A stretch of DNA of 64,000 bases from Sipunculus nudus (GCA_026874595.1 CM049318.1:14654241-14718240), one strand, 5' to 3'. Shown: positions 36,505 through 47,483, counted from the first letter of the stretch. Numbers and translations: made by a program. The notes: a model not told the origin generated them from the letters alone.

Positions 36505-37395
36505 GGACACCTACCCCCTGGACAATTACCCCCCGGACAATTACCCCCCAGACAAATACCCCCAGACAATTACCCCCCAGGACAATTATCCCCAAGGACA
36601 ATTATCCCCCCCCCCCCGGATAACAACCCCCCAGACAACTACTCCCCAGGCAATTACCCCCCGGACAACTACCCCCATGGTATAATAACACTTTTAAAGT
36701 ACACATTGTTCAAACTAAAAGTAAAATATTCCGATTGTAAGTAAAACAAATACCGGTGATAATATATTTCAAACCAAGCATAGGTGCATACGTCATGTAT
36801 ATTGTAAAAACAGAAAAAAAAATCCATCACATCAAGTTTTCAGTAGGTGTGTACTAGTTCTAGGCAATGCCTCTTAATGATTGTATTGTGTATTGTAAAT
36901 AATATTGTAAATATATGGTAAAAAGTCCATTATATGAAATTTGCTTTACATTAGCAAGTTGTAAAAAAAGCTTTATAAACCTATGGTCCATATAACCACC
37001 CGCAAGCTTACAATATAATTCCATTCAAAAAGGGAATACCATTCATTCTGATCCATTCTTCCCAGTGTCTATAAGTAATATCATAATGAGTAATAGCATG
37101 ATATTATTATCTAAAGTTCTTTTCTTTTTATTTTTTGTTTGCAATTAATTTTATTTATTTCTTTCGGATTCTGTGCTACTCATTAGCAATACAGAATATA
37201 TTTAAATGTATAACGTGTACTTTAAATGTGTGATTTATACCGTGGGGATAATTGTCCAGGGGGTAGTTGTCCGAGGGGGTAATTGTACCGGGGGGTAATT
37301 GTCTGGGGGTAGTTGTCTCGGGGTTAGTTGTCCAAGGGGGTAATTGTCCAGGGGGGTAATTGTCCGGGGGGTAATTGTCTGGGGGGTAATTGTCC
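36505..37395. mobile_element. Foldback element with minisatellite arms
   Basis: The left arm (36505-36677) is about 11 copies of a 14-17 bp unit, ccccccggacaattac and variants. The right arm (37235-37395) is the reverse complement, ggtaattgtccggggg and variants, about 10 copies. The arms flank about 560 bp of AT-rich DNA with no open frame of note. Inverted arms made of short tandem repeats are the hallmark of foldback (FB-like) elements. No target duplication was recognised. Confidence 0.75.
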
Positions 37396-38542
37396 TAGAG
37401 CCGTATATAATGCATGTCCCTTAAACTCTTCAATAAAAAAATCAACTGATTCAGTTTTTCAAAATCATTACCAACTTTCATGGATTGACACCATCAAATA
37501 AAGGAACTTTCTTTATCTCTGGCATATTCTTCATGCGTTTGATTTTCTTCCTTAAAAGTGCGTCTGAATTTCAGATGGTAAACCTCGGGCACCAAATTAT
37601 AAGCCCTAAAAACGGCTTCCTGCACAGTAAAGTAATCCTTACATTGACCCAAACATGGCCTTGGAGTACTCGTGAGTACGGAGGCTGATTCAGGACACAG
37701 AAAAAAAAATCTCGAAATAGTGTGTGTGTGTAGGAATCTCTCGAAATCTCGAGATAATTTGTGTGTGTCCTAAATTAGTACGTGAGACCTTGGGAGGACC
37801 ACATTTAATTGCTCAGCAACTGGACATGCATCGTCCTGGTCCTAAGCTAACTGGAACGTAGCAGAAAATTTAGCATACCAATCTGACGTCTGTTGACTAA
37901 AGATTAGCCGTTGAACCTTTCATAAAAATAGGCCAGGATGCGCCGATGCCACCGCACAAAGACTGTTCGTGGTGTTCATATTCACATGTTCATATTCAAA
38001 TTGGCCCATGTGCCGTATTTACATAAAACAGATTTAATACTGATATAAATAAGATCATACATCTGTCACATGCAGAGGCTCTTATATGTACGCAGGGTAA
38101 GCCAGAAAACGCATACATTCGACAGAACAGGTAGGTAAATAGCTTAATTGCTTTGATATTTTTAACTCGGAAATATATAGTAATACCATTACCATAAAGG
38201 CATGTAGGTTCTATCACTGTTTTAGCAGATTTGTCCCGTTAAGGTGCTACACATTCGTGCCATACTTTCGCACTATAGCAGCTCACAACTAATTCAAGGA
38301 TTTCGATCGTCAATTTCCGTAACTACAGGCCTGTAACGCAAACGATTCTATTTGTTCTTTCTTGTTTGCGTTACAGCTCCTAAATTGGAGGGTTTACCCT
38401 CTAAAGCTTGATCAGATCTGACCATGTAACAACCCCTATATATTACACAAGGTACAGTTGTGTTGAGTCAGTTGAAATATGAATCGTAACTTAAATGTTC
38501 AATATGTATAAAATTATACCAAGAAAACCAGACGATTGTTAC
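37396..38542. other. Unassigned spacer
   Basis: Includes a tctcgaaatctcgagata dyad and GT tracts near 37710-37770. No gene seen. Confidence 0.35.
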
Positions 38543-38617
38543 CTCCATCAGCTCCTGTTTACCGCCTGACGAGGCACGCTGGGAAGGCTTAGGAGGTCTT
38601 TTCTTGGGCGACGTCAT
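38543..38617 (-). CDS. Possible first coding exon, basic N-terminus
   Basis: A minus-strand ATG (complement of 38615-38617) opens exactly 25 codons, MTSPKKRPPKPSQRASSGGK then QELME, ending at a codon boundary just before gtaaca, a usable donor. The Lys/Pro/Ser-rich start looks like a disordered nuclear or cytosolic N-terminus. It lies 1.6 kb below the stop codon of the FN3 gene on the same strand, where a new co-directional gene could begin. No downstream exon was matched. Chance cannot be excluded. Confidence 0.35.
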
Positions 38618-39214
38618 TGGGATTTATGAGGGAACCATCATATTTGGATGTTTTAGGTAATTTGCATAGATCTTCCTTTTAATTGTCATGAGATTCACTT
38701 TTGGGGTTGTGTCGAATATGAGGGGAAACCCTCACCACTAGGTGTTTGGACTCCATTCAGAAAAGAATGGAGTCTGAACGTTTGGGCTACCATTTCCGAT
38801 GTTTGTATGAGCCAGCAGTAGGGAAGTTACTGACTCAGTTACATTTATAGAAGCATAGAATTAGTTTATGTCACATATTTGGTATCAAATGTACTAGTAC
38901 TTGATACAACATTTATTTCGGACTGTATACATATATACGACCCGGCAGGGTAAGGTACGTTCATTCCAGGACCGCTTGTCACGGGGGTGATGTATGGACT
39001 GGTGCTGAGTGATACTCTAAAGAGGTCTGTGACACATCCATTTAAAACTTTATTTGAATCAAACTCCGTAATTCTTTAGAGGGCCACAAGGGGAAAATAT
39101 GTGCAACTACCACTGAATAAACTCACCCGGTATAAATACAAAATGAAACGGAATTGTATTGCAGCTACATGTTCTTCTCATTAAAAATTACCATTTTACA
39201 TCAAAATCAGTTTG
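38618..39214. other. Unassigned spacer
   Basis: Contains two head-to-head words near 38745 and 38765 (ggactccattcag / gaatggagtc), a short inverted repeat of 13 bp. Nothing else recognised. Confidence 0.35.
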
Positions 39215-39433
39215 TGGGGCCTGGACAGTCGAGGGGTAAAACGCTCGGCCTCTCCGCTGGCGACCCAGGTTCGATCCCTGGCGTGGCTGTGACAGTGGGT
39301 TGTAGTTGCCCGTCCAAGGCCGGTGGTTTTCTCCGGGTTCTCCGGTTTCCTCCCACTATATAGTCTACCAAACGCCAAAAAGTTTTGAGCCATGGAGAGT
39401 GCCGCGATTAGTTTGTATAATCCATGTAAAATA
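39215..39433 (+). mobile_element. tRNA-headed SINE
   Basis: A tRNA-like head carries a perfect B box, ggttcgatccc (39268-39278), and a diverged A box near 39221-39240 (ggacagtcgaggggtaaaac). It is followed by a conserved-looking middle, ggttttctccgggttctccg then gtttcctccca, and an AT-rich tail (aaataaataag). The middle resembles, from memory, the shared central domain of the MetaSINE superfamily found in many invertebrates. Polymerase III-transcribed, mobilised in trans by a LINE. Confidence 0.75.
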
Positions 39434-39569
39434 AATAAGTTTATATTAAGATGTGTTCAGATAACTGTTTGATGTGTTCAGTAGAATTGATCCATGGGTC
39501 ATCAAATGAGCCTAGTTGTTACACAATATTGACAGTAATATTATATAACTGATATTTATTCATTTTCTC

Positions 39570-39617
<48 letters not shown>

Positions 39618-40263
39618 AGATTACTCGAGATGATTCATAATACTTAATACGTAATGCAGACAAAACTAAAATATGAGATATTTAATACCTGAATACAAAT
39701 ATTTGTACAATGGTAAGTTCAAATAACTGAAAGAAAATTACTTTAATTCCCACTAAAATTTCAATAGAAACAAACTGCTGACATGTGCAGATAATATTAT
39801 ACAAAAAGCAGCACTTATCTGTGACTTATTAAATAATTAAACAAAAATATTATTCATTATTTATCAGACAGTCAGGAGTTATTACTATGTTAATGTCTGA
39901 CTCTAATATACTGACTTTATGTCATCCACAATCGTAGAATATAAAAAAAAAGAAAACCCTAAAAATACTTTTTAACACCGGCAACTGACACCCTTGCTAG
40001 ATTTATTATTATGATACGTTAATATATTTCTATTTTGATACCCTACACATCTTGATATCGAACCGGTATAATACCTCGGTTAAACAATAAAATCACCATA
40101 CTCCTATAAAAATTACGAAATATTGGAAATGAGAAACAGAATATGAATATCCTCTAATGTTATGGCAGATACCAGACTTCTGTACTACAAAGCGTTGTGA
40201 ACACAATCCAGAGTTCAAATAATATAATGACTTGATGCTGGTTTCTTGAATATGTTTCTTTTC
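39434..40263. other. Region 3' of the FN3 gene
   Basis: AT-rich, with a (CT)n tract at 39567-39616. It probably holds the 3' untranslated region of the minus-strand gene that ends at 40264. No other gene seen. Confidence 0.4.
40002..40007 (-). promoter_or_regulatory. Possible polyadenylation signal (AATAAA)
   Basis: Minus-strand AATAAA about 260 bases beyond the putative stop codon of the FN3 gene. It is plausible only by position. Confidence 0.25.
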
Positions 40264-40298
40264 TCAAATAGGGATGTCGGGACACTGGCCATTTTCGT
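40264..40298 (-). CDS. FN3 gene, probable terminal exon
   Basis: On the minus strand, a pyrimidine-containing acceptor (ctgtttctgtttacatgcag) ends at 40299. The exon starts with two bases that complete the codon left open by the exon at 41039-41217, then reads ENGQCPDIPI and a TGA (complement of 40264-40266). The phase match and the good acceptor support it. The protein would end about 10 residues after its last FN3 domain with no membrane anchor, so a secreted form or an alternatively spliced end is possible. Confidence 0.45.
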
Positions 40299-41038
40299 CT
40301 GCATGTAAACAGAAACAGAGAACTGTCAATTCATATATGCTATGTGGATTTAATATTAAATGAAGAATTATAATATCAAATAAAGCAAATTTTAATTATT
40401 TGTATAAGGAACTGCAATGTATCTAAAGCGACTGAGATGTGAAAATGAAAGGACATGAAAACGATAATGGTAACATTTGTTTGTGCATTGACTCAATCCA
40501 ATGACTATATTCCAGTAATACATCTGAGTAGCAATCTAAAACACTTAATTAGTGGCCGAAATCAAGGGTTTTAATATGGATCTGGAAATTTTTGCCTCGT
40601 TGGATATTCCTGTGAACAACAATTTTAGACTGTTGATTGATACCCTGAATATCCTTAACACATCACACCAACTTTACTTTCTTTGAAAAATAAATAAAAA
40701 TCTAGAAGTTTTAACGATAGACAAACATGTCTTGGAGTGTTTTATCCATATATAGGGTTACTGGTAATGCTCATAGTTTCCTCATCTGATAATGTAAGGG
40801 ATTAATATACACATTAAATAATCAGAAATTATGTCACTCGTTAAGTAGAACAGCCTCTATGTTTTATAGGCAGAGTGCTACAATCGGCTAATATACAGAA
40901 AAAAAAGTTGATAAATAATTTTGTAAATAAACCCCAACAGGAGTGCTATTTTCCGAATGCATATTTCTTTAACAAATAACATAAAACAAACTTCAACATA
41001 TAGTGATATTAGGGGAATTACGAGTCACATTCAGGTAC

Positions 41039-41217
41039 CTTTGGCGGGAGTTATGACGGTTGTTCTGGCAGGGACGCTTCGTCCCCAGTCAGACACGGCC
41101 GTGACACTGATCGTATAGGTGGCGTTGGGCGTCAGGTTTTCGATGGTGAGGTTCTGCTCTTCCTTGACTGCTTTGACTTTCAGGTCTTCCATGACGTCAG
41201 AGTCGTCCGTCTGGTAA
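41039..41217 (-). CDS. FN3 gene, exon: second half of FN3 domain 3
   Basis: Starts after tttaatttacag and ends at gccaaag before gtacct. The split codon (AG from the previous exon plus T) matches. It encodes YQTDDSDVMEDLKVKAVKEE, then LTIENLTPNATYTISVTAVS and a DWGRSVP turn. The L.PNATY.ISV.A.. pattern is the E-F-strand core of an FN3 domain. NLT and NAT are N-glycosylation sequons, fitting an extracellular protein. Ends in phase 1. Confidence 0.9.
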
Positions 41218-42139
41218 CTGTAAATTAAAGGAGGTCTCAGACAAACTGCTGATGGACTGTATGGAAGATAAACCACCAATGAGGATGGTAACACGATCGT
41301 CCCTATACAACGACTGTGCTTAATTTTGCCCTGTATTATTGCCTTCGCCAGGAGCGTATGCGTACATTCCCGTGTGTACTGTGTTCACAACATAACTCAC
41401 ATAATCATGAACGGAATATCATGGTATTTTCAGGGCATTTCAGGAATGGTTCTAAGAAGAAGTGGTTTTATTTTAGTGTTGATCTAGCATCTTTCGCCGG
41501 ATCCTGGAGCATCATCAAATTGAAGGTATATATTCAGAAATGTAAGGTCACTTATGCACAAATGAACCTGCCAATACGGACCAAGTGAATGCACAGAAGG
41601 TCCTGCCTCTTCAGTGTGGCCCGGACACCTGTTCATGTCACGCTAGAGCGCCCAGCACCTCGGAGTTCACTGTGTTCGCAGAGCGTTTTTTAAATTGCTA
41701 TCATGACGGAGGCATGTATCCATTGGAATGCAGGTTTCTTGTTGACAAGTGTTATCGTTTTATTTGTAAGCTCACATTTATTGACACCAAAACGGGAGAT
41801 TTCATACACAACACTGGTCGCATTTTAAGCGGGCTAAATAGTGACTGAACTAAGATATATCGATTTCTATCATAGTTGAAACTTGCAATAACCACAGGAA
41901 AGTATAAAAGTTTCAGTCGTTTGCCTTTGTTTCCAAGGCCTTTTAAAAGCTCGCAAACTCAGCTTTATTGAAACCGCGGCGGGAGACCTAGTTGGGCGGG
42001 AGATGCTTAGTCCTCGCATTTCGAACCTATATACGAGTAATTGTAGTCATGTGACAAGAATTTTTTATGGGTCAGAAGGCACGGTCGCACCGGAAGTGTT
42101 AGGCGCGCGTGGTTATCTTGGTTACGTATAAGGTATATA
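41218..42139. other. Intron sequence of the FN3 gene
   Basis: Part of the 2.4-kb intron between the two halves of FN3 domain 3. Open frames at 41316-41848 on the plus strand have no recognisable domain and are probably chance. Confidence 0.5.
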
Positions 42140-43387
42140 CAGTGAAATCTGGTCTAACGGACACCTCACTTAGGCGGACAACTGGCTATAACGGACAAGA
42201 TGGTTAAGTCTCTTCAAAATTCCCTATATGTGATGTATAAGCGGAACCTCTATAAGGCGGACACCTCACTACTGCTGACAACGGACAGCAGATTTTAACT
42301 CAAACCAACAACCAGTAAATGAACCTGACAAATACGGACACACGAGGACACGCCATCTCCGGCGGACACTCGCCCCGGGCGGCATCAAAGGCCACTGTAT
42401 TGTTGTTGTTCCCGAGACTAGAACACATAGGATTATGCAATCCCCAGTTGTTACCTTTATGCGCTGTGATGTGCTCATAAGATAAACACAGCACAGGTGA
42501 AGCGGTAAACATCGTGTCACTTTGTTTCACGGTTGATCATTCATACGTTGCCGCGAAATTGCATATTATTCGCTCGACCGTGGGGTCAATAAATTGATTA
42601 AACGGCTGCCGATTACTTATGCGTCCCTGATCTCTCCACGCAATATCTAACTGTAAAATATCCACTTTGTTGTAGCAGGCTGTTTGATATTAATTTGTTA
42701 GTTTTGCTCAATTATCTCAAACTGATCTGCTAAGTGTCAAACGTGTGCTGGATCCATAGTTGTTTGTACCGTGCCGCCGTACACAAGCTCCTCGGGTTTT
42801 GTTTAATCTCGTGTGCCTTCAACATCAACGCAAATCAAACCAAACAACCAATCAAAGAAAGTTTAATTAAGGCTAAAGCTACATTCACCAATAAAAACGA
42901 ATGTTCCCAGATTCGTAGCCATCACAATCTTCGCATTGTCAACGTCGTCATTATCTTTGAGATTATTGCATAAGACAGCCGAACCAGGATAGTTTAGACA
43001 ACGTCACCAGGTGGTACCACGCATACTATTAGGCGAGAGCATACGCTATCTGAGAAAGTCAAGCTTATTCGACTGAGTGAATCAGCGAAAAAGAGCGTAC
43101 GCGCACTATATGAACATTGTTTTTACGAATGTCTTCATAGACTGTTCTCTTCATATTGTTCACTACTTGAGATAAGTAAAAATAATCACAGTTTCTAAAT
43201 GACTATTGAATGCATGATGCGTGCATGAATATGTTGTACATATACATGAAATCTGATATAATACAATAAACACGTTCTTGCAGCCGTTCGTTGTCTTTAT
43301 TTATAATCTCTTAGTTATCAACCAAGGTCAACCTGCCTAATAAGATGATTGAGTCCCTTGACTGTCCGCTTTAGACAGGTTTCACTG
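42140..43387. mobile_element. Pogo/Tigger-like MITE with TA target duplication
   Basis: The left end reads cagtgaaatctggtctaacg from 42140 and the right end, inverted, reads cagtgaaacctgtctaaagc from 43387. Both are flanked by TA (42138-42139 and 43388-43389). TA duplication and CAGTGAAACCT ends are typical of pogo-like Tc1/mariner elements. The left subterminal part repeats cggacacctcac, cggacaa words several times (42156-42290). No transposase frame is seen in the 1248 bp. It lies in an intron of the FN3 gene. Confidence 0.8.
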
Positions 43388-43617
43388 TATTTGGTAACTG
43401 ATTTCACAGGTATATATGATGTTCAGATTGTGGTAATGATAAGCTCTGTAGATGGCGTGTATCTGGGAGACCAAGGCTTGACAATAAAAAAAATCAAATT
43501 CATGGTAAGTTTGTTAAAGTGTAAGGGTTCTGATAAGGTTACTATTTTTTTCTAAGAATCGCGTCGAAATCATTGAACAAAATTTGACCTCTTTATTTTA
43601 CTACTGTTTCTACTAAC

Positions 43618-43735
43618 CTGACAAGGTAGTGGGTTATTTCTTGTTCCCGCCTCTTTTCGGAAGGTCGTTTCCAGGCAACCTTCACTGTAGTGCAGTTGAC
43701 GTCCCCCACAAGTAGATCAATCGGTGACGGAGGAC
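43618..43735 (-). CDS. FN3 gene, exon: first half of FN3 domain 3
   Basis: Starts after ctttaag at 43736 (phase 1, completing a Gly codon with the previous exon) and ends before gttagt at 43617 with two bases over. It encodes PPSPIDLLVGDVNCTTVKVA followed by WKRPSEKR and EITHYLV. The buried Trp of strand B is in VAWKRP. Its partner half-domain is at 41039-41217. Introns between domains in phase 1 are usual for FN3 repeats. Confidence 0.9.
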
Positions 43736-43752
43736 CTTAAAGTAAACAAGTG

Positions 43753-43895
43753 ACCAACGGGTCTTGACGCTCAGCTGACGCGCGCTCTTACCTTTTATCT
43801 TATTTAATTGAGAGCTTTTTTGTTCAATACCAAATGTGATATAACTGCATCGTTTGAAGGCATGAAATATATTTACTGGTAAATTAAGGAAATTC
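43753..43895. other. Fragment with a repeat A-like start
   Basis: gggtcttgacgctcagctga at 43757 matches the start of the element at 44808; the match fades after about 35 bases. Confidence 0.4.
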
Positions 43896-43959
43896 CTAGC
43901 AATATTGGATAAATATTTCCAGATTCAGTAAATTCTCTACGCTCCCCACGCAGAAGTTA

Positions 43960-44165
43960 TATACTGCAGCGGTCCCAGATCGCTTTTCGTGTAACCTCTG
44001 CTTTGTATAGTAAGGTTTTCTGGATAGGAACACCAATGCACACACTACAGAGCAAAGAATTGTAGTCGGGCCAATGAGAGCGTGGTATCGCATTGTGCAT
44101 CCAGCCCCAAATTTTACGCATGCGACACCTGCTCTCGCTGGTTTGATCACACCAGGACACCAGCT
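43960..44165 (-). repeat. Interspersed repeat C, copy 1
   Basis: Read on the minus strand: aaaatttggggctggatgca ... cacgctctcattggcc ... ttctttgctctg ... aaaaccttactatacaaagc. Matches the plus-strand copies at 44225 and 45907 over about 160 bp. Confidence 0.85.
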
Positions 44166-44214
44166 CTTGATGGTCTAATTCTTGGCTCTGTGCCAGAAGC
44201 GGTGTTCAAACGAG

Positions 44215-44375
44215 AGTTAGTGTAATATGTTTAAAATTTGGAGCTGAATACACGGTACGACACCATGCTCTCATTAGTCTGATCACAATTCTGTGCTCAA
44301 CTAAGTGTTCAGTCCCAGAAAATCTTGTTATACAAAGCAGACTGTAATGTATAGCGCAGCGAGAGTAGTGCACAA
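44215..44375 (+). repeat. Interspersed repeat C, copy 2
   Basis: Reads aaaatttggagctgaataca ... catgctctcattagtctgat ... gaaaatcttgttatacaaag. More diverged than the other copies, and head-to-head with copy 1 only 50 bp away. Confidence 0.8.
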
Positions 44376-44807
44376 ACTCTTTTACATATAAGACTAAATG
44401 TGCTGCCCTTCTAAAAACATCTGTGAATTGATTTTAGGTGGAACTGTCCCAAAAATAGTAATATTTTATTAATTAGTAATAGTGAAATTTATCGGAATTT
44501 TATCCGGTCATATTACCTCAAAGATATGTCTGAAAAATGCTGTCTCTCCAAAAGTCTCGAATACTATTAAATCTTTGATGATGCAAAAGTCATTTTTGCT
44601 CTGTATCTCTATGACCAAGTTTATGTCTCCCACAGGGACTCATGGATGTCAAACTATAAATGTCTAGGTTTAGCCTGCTTACTGGAGGCCAGCCGGGCAG
44701 TGGAACATACGGACGGTAGGACGACATATTAGGGGCGGATCCAGGATTTAGGAAAAAGAAAGGCCAAGAAGGTCCCAGAAGGACTACTGAAAAAAAACCT
44801 TAACAAG

Positions 44808-45348
44808 TGATCTATGGGTCATGACGCTCAGCTGAACAGCAAGCCAGTTTAGCTTTACGTTTACAAGAGGAATTTCATCATCTGAAAGCCATTTTGGAAT
44901 TAAATTGGATGTGATCTTGACCTTTGACCTTCTGACACCACAGTTGACAGGGTGCTTCCATAAATGATGGATCAAACACTCACAGAATATAGGGCACCAT
45001 GGTCTAATTTCAAATTTCCAAGAAAATTTGTCGAGAACCGTACTGGAAGATTCTAGGCCTAACGGATTCAAATAGAGCCCAAATCTGAACACCCAATTTG
45101 AGACGAGGGAGCTAAAATCATGTTTTTCCCCCAACAGCTGGCAGTTTATGGGTCACTGTGATCTAATTTCATGATTCCAATGACATTTACCCAGGACCTC
45201 CCTGAATGCCACATACGACGATCCTGGGCTCAAAAACATGTTTTCTGCCAGTAGCTTGCAGACGGACGGCAGAATGACAGACGGACGGACAACGGACAAA
45301 ATGTGATCACTATAGGTCAGATGACTTTCAGTTAGCTGACCTAAACAA
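44808..45348 (+). repeat. Interspersed repeat A-type element, about 540 bp
   Basis: Starts ctatgggtcatgacgctcag ctgaac and ends ggtcagatgactttcagtta gctgacct. The two ends are loosely inverted (gctcagctgaa versus tagctgacct), the start matches the left border of the DIRS insertion, and the end has the acggacgg run and the cagatgact phrase of repeat A. It is probably a complete non-autonomous DNA element; the internal part (tgatcttgacctttgacctt) differs from copy 2, so these are related subfamilies. Confidence 0.6.
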
Positions 45349-45565
45349 TGGTCCCAATAGGTCCGAAAGGGGAGGGAGTACAGGTCACAAAATTGATATG
45401 AAACCCTTGAAAAGGGTTGCTTCGGCTGAAAAGGAGGGGGGGGGGGGGAGGTCCGTTCCCCATAGGCCATGATATTACCTGATTTTATTTCTATATTTTC
45501 AGCTAAGCTTTTTTTTGTTGGAATACTTATAAATAAATTAATAAGTACAAAAAGACCTGTGTTAC

Positions 45566-45749
45566 CTGCCCTCGGAAGAGAGTAAAAATGCATGCTTGAC
45601 TTGGTTCCGGTTCCGAACCGGTTGTATGGGCCGACACGGAAAGGGTAAGTCATGTTCTCCTTCAATCCACTGACGATGGCGGTGAATCCACCTCGGACAC
45701 TTTGCCAATTCGGCCAGCTGCTTGGCGTCTTGTACTCGATCAGCATGCC
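45566..45749 (-). CDS. FN3 gene, exon: second half of FN3 domain 2
   Basis: Starts after gcgttgtag at 45750 in phase 0 and ends at gggcag before gtaaca, leaving one base. It encodes GMLIEYKTPSSWPNWQSVRG, then FTAIVSGLKENMTYPFRVGP and YNRFGTGTKS. The GLKENMTYPFRV.PYN.FG.G run is a clear FN3 E-F-G signature. NMT is a possible N-glycosylation sequon. Confidence 0.92.
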
Positions 45750-46379
45750 CTACAACGCGGGAAAACATGCAGCAGTAATAGGCTTCGGAAACAGGTGGGG
45801 GGGGGGGGGGGGGGCAGAGTAAGCAAGATATGCTAATGATAATATGACCCACGGAGGTGTGTGTATATAATTTTAAATGAAACTGTAAAGCTGTTAATGG
45901 TTCGCACTAAAATTTGGAGCTGGATGCCCAATGCCCACGCTCTCATTGGTCTAATTGCAATTGTTTGCTCTGTGCGCACCGTTGTGTTCAAACCCAAAGA
46001 ACCTTGCTACACAAAGCAGCGGTTACAGGAAGAGATTATAACCGCTCCGTAAGTAGTGTAAGTATAGTCAAAGTACTTTTCTTAATTAGATTTAAAATGT
46101 ATTTTAACACAGTTATTTTTAAACTATACTGTATATACATTTGGAATCTTATATCATGTAAAAAGCAACAATGAATGTGCATTTAACAAAAATGTCATCT
46201 TGAAATATATGCAAATATATGCATATTTTTAAAGGTACTTGAATCATCCTTCTTCTCAATTCCTTCTTCTTAAGATTTAATTGTAAAATGATGGATGATT
46301 ACACCAACTACCTTTTTTTTAAAACTCTTGAACGCTGTATGGAATATCATATATATTGTGCCTTTCCCGATCACCCCGG
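45750..46379. other. Intron sequence with repeat C copy 3
   Basis: Repeat C copy 3 lies at 45897-46060 on the plus strand (aaaatttggagctggatgcc ... gctctcattggtctaattgc ... cttgctacacaaagcagcgg). A G-run lies at 45797-45814. The rest is AT-rich intron. Confidence 0.75.
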
Positions 46380-47200
46380 GAATAAAACCAATTCGGAAGC
46401 ACGTCTACCCCAAACCCCACCATCCAAGTAACACAACCATCTCGATAACGCCACCATCCTGGTAACACGGCAACCCAGGTAACACGACCACTCTGGTTAC
46501 ACCACCACACTGGTAACATGACCATCCCGGTCACAACATCTTCCGTTAACACGATCATCAAGGTAACTCGATCATCTCGGTAAAACGACCACCCCGGTGA
46601 TACGACCATCCCAGTAACACGACCACCCCGATAACACCACCGCCCGGTAACACCATCCACCCGGTAACACCACCATCTCGGTAACACGACCACCTTGGTT
46701 TCACCTTCATCCAAGTAACACAACTACCCCAGTACCATCACCATCAAAGTAACACAACCACACGGTAAAACCACCGATCCTGTTACACCACCAAACAGTA
46801 ACATAATCACCCCGGTAACTCGACCACCCCGATATCACCACCACAGTCACACCACCATCCCGGTAACATGACAATCCCTATTACACTACCCTTCCTGTAA
46901 CTCGAACATCCCGGTAACAACACCACAGTAATACAATCAACCTGGTTATACCACTTCCCAGTAAAACGACCACCCTAATAACTCTACCATTACGGTAACA
47001 CCAACATCCCAGTTACACGACCTTCAAGGTTACACGACCACCCCTGTAACCCGACCATCCCGGTAACACGATCACCCCCGTGACACGACTACCCCTGTAA
47101 CCCGACCATCCCTGTAACACGACCACCGATGTGACACGACCACCACTCCGGTAACAAGTCTATCCCGAAAACACGACCGTTCCAGGTGACACGTCTATCG
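46380..47200. repeat. About 17-bp minisatellite in an intron
   Basis: Some 45-50 diverged copies of ggtaacacgaccatccc and variants (ggtaacaccacc, ggtaactcgatc). The high divergence shows it is old. It lies in the intron between the halves of FN3 domain 2. Confidence 0.9.
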
Positions 47201-47361
47201 AACTATCATTATCAATACTTTTACTCCCAGTAGATTATTTTACGACTAGCTATAAATGTGAAACATGTCCATCCAACTAATGTTGGGCTCACCAGTAAAG
47301 TCTATGTGAGCCAGATTTCATCTTTTGTGCTTTAGATCAAAGTTACAATGATATCTCTTAC

Positions 47362-47483
47362 TAGAACCGGGCACCCGAACGGGTGACGTTTCGGAGTCCA
47401 GGATACTTGGATGTAACATGTCCCGTTCTTTGCTTTTCTCGGGATGATCTGAAGATCCCACACTTTGATTCTCTGAATCGGAG
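47362..47483 (-). CDS. FN3 gene, exon: first half of FN3 domain 2
   Basis: Starts after ttgttgttgcgcag at 47484, completing a GCT codon with the G left by the previous exon, and ends at cta before gtaaga in phase 0. It encodes PIQRIKVWDLQIIPRKAKNG then TCYIQVSWTPKRHPFGCPVL. The strand-B Trp is in VSWTP. Two Cys in this half could pair with each other. Confidence 0.92.

Noticed and set aside
36445-36744. Pro-rich repeat protein (collagen-like PPGQLPPGQ)
   Set aside because: The Pro-rich run is the translation of one arm of the foldback element, and the other arm is its reverse complement.
39268-39278. Functional tRNA gene at the B box
   Set aside because: The A box is diverged, no cloverleaf with a plausible anticodon stem can be drawn, and the sequence runs into a SINE body.
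41316-41848. Plus-strand frames in an FN3 intron as separate genes
   Set aside because: They lie inside an intron of the confirmed minus-strand gene, with no domain and no start or donor context.
46319-46723. Minus-strand 134-codon frame rich in VTG, VLPGW and WWCYR
   Set aside because: A repeat translation of the 17-bp minisatellite; the motif order simply follows the unit.
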